DNA of 8,658 bases from the NCBI GenBank assembly GCA_030621255.1, contig JAUXHZ010000031.1, forward strand, positions 1 to 8,658, written 5' to 3'. The stretch is from Candidatus Latescibacterota bacterium. Lineage in GTDB: Bacteria; Krumholzibacteriota; Krumholzibacteriia; Krumholzibacteriales; WJIX01. Numbering within the stretch: position 1 is the first letter of the stretch; each line of letters opens with the position of its first letter. The translations under genes and the position numbers were made by a program. The notes beneath the pieces were generated by a model. The model was given only the letters and a program-made list of their open reading frames with translations. It ran no database searches and had not been told where the DNA came from. Positions 6,003 through 8,658 of this stretch are shown here, one piece after another.

Positions 6003-6902
6003 TTACTCTGCAATCCCGCTTGAAAATCGGCCGGGCGCGATTTCAAAAGATATTCTTTGATGAATACCTTCTTTGCCATCCTGAGAGAACGCAAACGAAA
6101 CCCTCAGAAATCCCCATTTTAACCTTGCCCCACCGGATATTTCTCCCCCGGAAAAACCAGCCATAAGCTCCAGAGGCACTCCTGTTTTCAGACAAAATCC
6201 GTAATGGTTAATCACACTACTATCCCGATACTCTCTTCCCCATGATACAACAAGTTTATCCCTGAGATACAATGTAGCTCCAACTCTTCTGCCTTTTTCC
6301 CCAATAATGTCAGAGTCATAATCCAGTTTATCGGTTTTCCGCACCTTCTCATCTATATATCTGAAAGAGACTAAGGGGAGAGGCCTTAATATAATTCCAA
6401 TATCACCGGTAACATCGGATTCGGACAATCTAGTTTCCCCGCAGGCGGAACAACCAGAGTAAAAATCAAAAGCAAACCGTTCGATTCTAAAATTTGCTCC
6501 AATTTCGATATAGGTGTCGGGAGTTCCGCTGAATATGATTTTTGAAACGCCGGCGGCAATATAGTCTGCTGCTTCATTTTCATCATTTCTTCTGCTGCAC
6601 AACGATAATCCTATCCCCAGTTTTTCCAAAGGCACTACAAACGCAGCCTTCACCTCTCTTATTCGGTTATTGCTATAGTCAGAGTAAAAAAGAGTTTTAT
6701 CAATATTCGAGATTGCAGCAGGATTAAGGAAAACTACAGACGCCTCATCCGGAAACGCCGTGCGTGTTCCACCCATTGCTTCAGATCTGGTAGCTTGCAG
6801 AGTAACCCCGAATGATGATCCCGCCCATACTAAAAGACAGATCACAACAACCGCGATTAAAGAATATCTACCGCAGAAATGACTAATTCGTTCCAGCTTC
6901 AT
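6003..6902 (-). CDS. PorV/UPF0164-like outer-membrane protein
   Basis: A 299-residue protein with a signal peptide (hydrophobic core LIAVVVICLLVWAG, 15-28; cleavage near SSFG, 29-32). Just after it comes the signature of the PorV/PorQ/UPF0164 group related to FadL-type barrels: RSEAMGGTRTAFPDEASVVF (39-58), then LNPAAIS (59-65). The remainder alternates in short strands with Gly turns, as expected for a barrel. Known PorV proteins carry type IX secretion cargo across the outer membrane in Bacteroidetes, but this superfamily is widespread in phyla with unrelated or unknown roles, so a secretion role is not claimed. It is shorter than typical PorV (close to 400 residues). A CxxC pair (Cys151, Cys154) is unusual for such a protein. 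The start ATG lies 20 nt inside the end of the DUF4388 gene and the ribosome site is weak, pointing to translational coupling. Confidence 0.75.
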   Translation of the reverse strand: MKLERISHFCGRYSLIAVVVICLLVWAGSSFGVTLQATRSEAMGGTRTAFPDEASVVFLNPAAISNIDKTLFYSDYSNNRIREVKAAFVVPLEKLGIGLSLCSRRNDENEAADYIAAGVSKIIFSGTPDTYIEIGANFRIERFAFDFYSGCSACGETRLSESDVTGDIGIILRPLPLVSFRYIDEKVRKTDKLDYDSDIIGEKGRRVGATLYLRDKLVVSWGREYRDSSVINHYGFCLKTGVPLELMAGFSGGEISGGARLKWGFLRVSFAFSQDGKEGIHQRISFEIAPGRFSSGIAE

Positions 6903-7371
6903 CCAACCGCTTTAAACCTTCAAGTAAAAGATGATCGAGCTTGACATCAAGCAGAATATCTTCATTTCTCGTCCTGGCACCATCAAAATAGACAAACTGT
7001 CCCTCATTCCATTCCAGAACCGTGTAAACCACCATCTTTATCTGTTCCTGTATAACCGATACAAGCACCTTGTAACCAATATCTCCATTTTCAATCAGGA
7101 CATCGCCAATTCTTTTATTTACACCCTCCCGGCTTTCCCTGAGGGCGTGGTTCAATTGATCCTCATTAATTAAATTCTTTTCAATAAGGATCTCTCCGAC
7201 CCTCTTCGTCCCCGTGTCAATCGTAGCATAGACAAGCTCTCCATAGTCGAAATACAAACTTGCCACATTGTTAATAGTTATTAGTTTTATTTTACCTGTA
7301 AGTCTCGCTATGTTCACCACTTGAAATACAATCGAGGGGTCCAGAACAGCGAGGTCTCCTCCAAAATCCAT
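6883..7371 (-). CDS. DUF4388 (PATAN-type) domain protein
   Basis: A 162-residue soluble protein, no signal peptide. Residues about 3-50 match DUF4388: GDLAVLDPSIVFQVVNIARLTGKIKL, then YFDYGELVYA (40-49). The middle (57-100) has two copies of a motif like the N-terminal domain of type II secretion/pilus ATPases: RVGEILIEKNLINEDQL (57-73) and RIGDVLIENGDI (87-98). The end (about 105-135) returns to the DUF4388 pattern, with VLEWNEGQFVYFDG. DUF4388 proteins are usually regarded as small signalling or scaffold modules, often linked to motility, polarity or two-component systems in Deltaproteobacteria and related phyla; their chemistry is not established. The ATG overlaps the stop of the upstream gene by one base (TGATG), with a strong AGGAGGG ribosome site 7 nt before it. 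In this operon it may regulate or place the envelope proteins that follow, which is inference only. Confidence 0.85.
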   Translation of the reverse strand: MDFGGDLAVLDPSIVFQVVNIARLTGKIKLITINNVASLYFDYGELVYATIDTGTKRVGEILIEKNLINEDQLNHALRESREGVNKRIGDVLIENGDIGYKVLVSVIQEQIKMVVYTVLEWNEGQFVYFDGARTRNEDILLDVKLDHLLLEGLKRLDEAGTN

Positions 7372-8240
7372 CAGTACCCTCCTGAAATAACAGAGCTCTC
7401 CCTTTTTTCCCTGATTGCATTTATTCCTATCAATGTTTGAGAAACAATAACAGCAATAAAGGAGAAACCCAAAGTCAGCAACAAAGTATTATTCATGGTT
7501 TTTCCCAACATAAATTCCGGAACGATTTTTTGATACACAAGGATAACAACTCCTAAAAATTGTATTATTCCAACTACCTTACCTATTATTGTAGCCTTAA
7601 GAATGGGTCTCTTGTCAAAGAAATAGAGCAAAGCCAGGCCTGCAAAGAATTGAAAATATCTGACTGTCAATAAAATAAGAAGCCATAAGGGAAAATCACC
7701 CCTCATCCACAGAAAGAAAAATGCCGATTCCGTTGATAATATATCTCCAATCGGATCCAACATTAATCCCATTCTTGTTTCTTGTGAAAATTTTCGCGCT
7801 ATATATCCATCCGCCACATCAGTAAAAGCGGTCATAAAATATACTGCCAGTGCTCCATACAAATATCCCCTGAAGAACAAAACAAGCATGGGAACAACAG
7901 AAATTATACGTATGCTCGTTAGAATATTTGGTGCCTGAAAGTGTCTCTTACTTTTCCCGTTATCATCACAAAGAAAGCGGAGATTCGATAATATAATTAG
8001 AGTATAAAGAAATATCGCCGGTATTGTCCATATAAGAAGAGCTTTCCCCAAAGCCATATCTATCCACAATAAAATGCTTGTATAAATTACTATCAGGATT
8101 ACGGTAGATATCAGCATCATTTTAATAACAGAGAGCCTCAAAACCGGAGAATTTTTAAATACCTTCCAGGATATTTTCAGCAATTCCAACAATTTGTCTC
8201 TTTGCGGTTTTCCTTTGATAAAAATCTCCTTTTTATCCAA
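7371..8240 (-). CDS. CDP-alcohol phosphatidyltransferase family protein (PgsA-like) with N-terminal membrane extension
   Basis: A 289-residue integral membrane enzyme of phospholipid synthesis. The family motif D-x2-D-G-x2-A-R-x8-G-x3-D-x3-D is complete at 141-166 (DVADG, AR, G158, D162, D166). These Asp residues bind the metal and CDP-diacylglycerol. The segment APNILTSIRII (103-113) matches the N-terminal start of phosphatidylglycerophosphate synthases, so about 100 residues are added in front. That extension has a basic amphipathic part (1-40) and two hydrophobic segments (about 43-60 and 67-86). Substrate alcohol cannot be read from sequence; glycerol-3-phosphate is most likely. The start is TTG, 5 nt after the upstream stop, with a poor ribosome site; no better in-frame start exists upstream. 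A good AAGGAG lies inside the gene at 8231-8226, with no ATG suitably after it, so the exact start is uncertain. Confidence 0.85.
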   Translation of the reverse strand: MDKKEIFIKGKPQRDKLLELLKISWKVFKNSPVLRLSVIKMMLISTVILIVIYTSILLWIDMALGKALLIWTIPAIFLYTLIILSNLRFLCDDNGKSKRHFQAPNILTSIRIISVVPMLVLFFRGYLYGALAVYFMTAFTDVADGYIARKFSQETRMGLMLDPIGDILSTESAFFFLWMRGDFPLWLLILLTVRYFQFFAGLALLYFFDKRPILKATIIGKVVGIIQFLGVVILVYQKIVPEFMLGKTMNNTLLLTLGFSFIAVIVSQTLIGINAIREKRESSVISGGY

Positions 8241-8245
8241 CTCAG

Positions 8246-8658
8246 TTACATGTCACTTTTAAGAGCCGATTGCGCGGCGGCAATTATGGCAATGGGCACC
8301 CTAAAAGGGGAACAGCTTACATAATCGAAACCAATTTCACCGAAAAAGAGTACTGAAAAGGGGTCCCCTCCATGTTCACCGCATATTCCAATTTTCAGAT
8401 CATCCCTTTGCTTCTGCCCTTTTTCAACTGCAATCCTGATAAGTTCACCAACCCCCTCGATGTCCAGTTTCTGGAAGGGATCGGCCGGCCATATTTCTTT
8501 CTCGATATAATCATTCATAAACTTCGCGGAATCGTCGCGGCTGAGTCCAAATGCCGTCTGCGTAAGATCGTTTGTCCCGAATGAGAAGAACTCAGCATGC
8601 TCAGCCACCAGGTCAGCTGTCATAGCAGCCCTTGGAATCTCAATCATGGTACCTACTA
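8246..8658 (-). CDS. ppdK: Pyruvate, phosphate dikinase, C-terminal part (5' end beyond window)
   Basis: Only the last 136 residues and the TAA stop are present. The frame continues past the edge: V-G-T precedes the first visible Met, so that Met (8647) is internal. The enzyme interconverts pyruvate, ATP and phosphate with phosphoenolpyruvate, AMP and pyrophosphate in the cytoplasm. The visible part is the C-terminal PEP/pyruvate-binding barrel. GTMIEIPRA carries the Mg-binding Glu, [11 protein letters not shown] carries the Asn-Asp pair, and [10 protein letters not shown] carries the catalytic Cys (equivalents of Glu745, Asn768/Asp769 and Cys831 in the Clostridium symbiosum enzyme). The ending [19 protein letters not shown] is the normal C-terminus of the family and distinguishes it from PEP synthase and PTS enzyme I. 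The gene appears intact here. The phosphatidyltransferase gene begins 5 nt downstream, so the two are probably cotranscribed. Confidence 0.95.
   Translation of the reverse strand, partial: VGTMIEIPRAAMTADLVAEHAEFFSFGTNDLTQTAFGLSRDDSAKFMNDYIEKEIWPADPFQKLDIEGVGELIRIAVEKGQKQRDDLKIGICGEHGGDPFSVLFFGEIGFDYVSCSPFRVPIAIIAAAQSALKSDM

Noticed and set aside
1..8658. CRISPR arrays, tRNA or rRNA genes, insertion sequences, attachment sites
   Set aside because: No regularly spaced direct repeats, no tRNA-like cloverleaf, no rRNA similarity and no transposase or integrase frame was seen on either strand.

Overview
The window comes from a Gram-negative (diderm) bacterium. It encodes three outer-membrane beta-barrel type proteins with signal peptides, two lipoproteins, and a very large secreted protein with Ig-like domains. 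A PorV/UPF0164-type protein, a DUF4388 protein and isoamylase-early-set (AMPK-CBM/CBM48-like) domains together fit a member of the FCB group or a related uncultured phylum (for example Krumholzibacteriota or Latescibacterota). That placement is inference from gene content and cannot be settled from this window. Composition looks moderately AT-rich by eye; I did not compute it.

All convincing genes lie on the minus strand, so transcription runs from high to low coordinates. The window opens inside the C-terminal part of pyruvate phosphate dikinase (8658-8246). Six tightly packed genes follow, with gaps of 12 nt or less or short overlaps: a CDP-alcohol phosphatidyltransferase with a long membrane-spanning N-terminal extension (8240-7371), a DUF4388 protein (7371-6883), a PorV-like barrel protein (6902-6003), a large unrecognised barrel protein (6000-4411), a second large barrel protein with an N-terminal early-set/CBM48-like domain (4435-2423), and two paralogous lipoproteins that are little more than that same domain (2410-2030 and 2027-1638). 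The spacing suggests one operon whose promoter lies outside the window.

A 465-bp gap (1637-1173) separates this run from a large secreted Ig-like-repeat protein that starts at 1172 and is still open at position 1. The gap has no clear terminator. It contains a weak promoter candidate and, next to the downstream gene, about 100 nt with three separate inverted repeats, a strong unassigned Shine-Dalgarno sequence and a 34-codon frame whose stop overlaps the ATG of the big gene (TAATG).

The most notable content is the set of three consecutive early-set/CBM48-like envelope proteins. Both lipoproteins keep the residues that bind alpha-glucan in AMPK-beta (Trp, Lys/Arg, Trp, Asn). The copy attached to the barrel keeps only the first Trp. 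A plausible but unproven reading is an outer-membrane glycan-handling or envelope-structure module in which lipoproteins carry working binding sites and the barrel carries a diverged copy. No glycoside hydrolase or glycosyltransferase is visible, so a role in polysaccharide use is not established.
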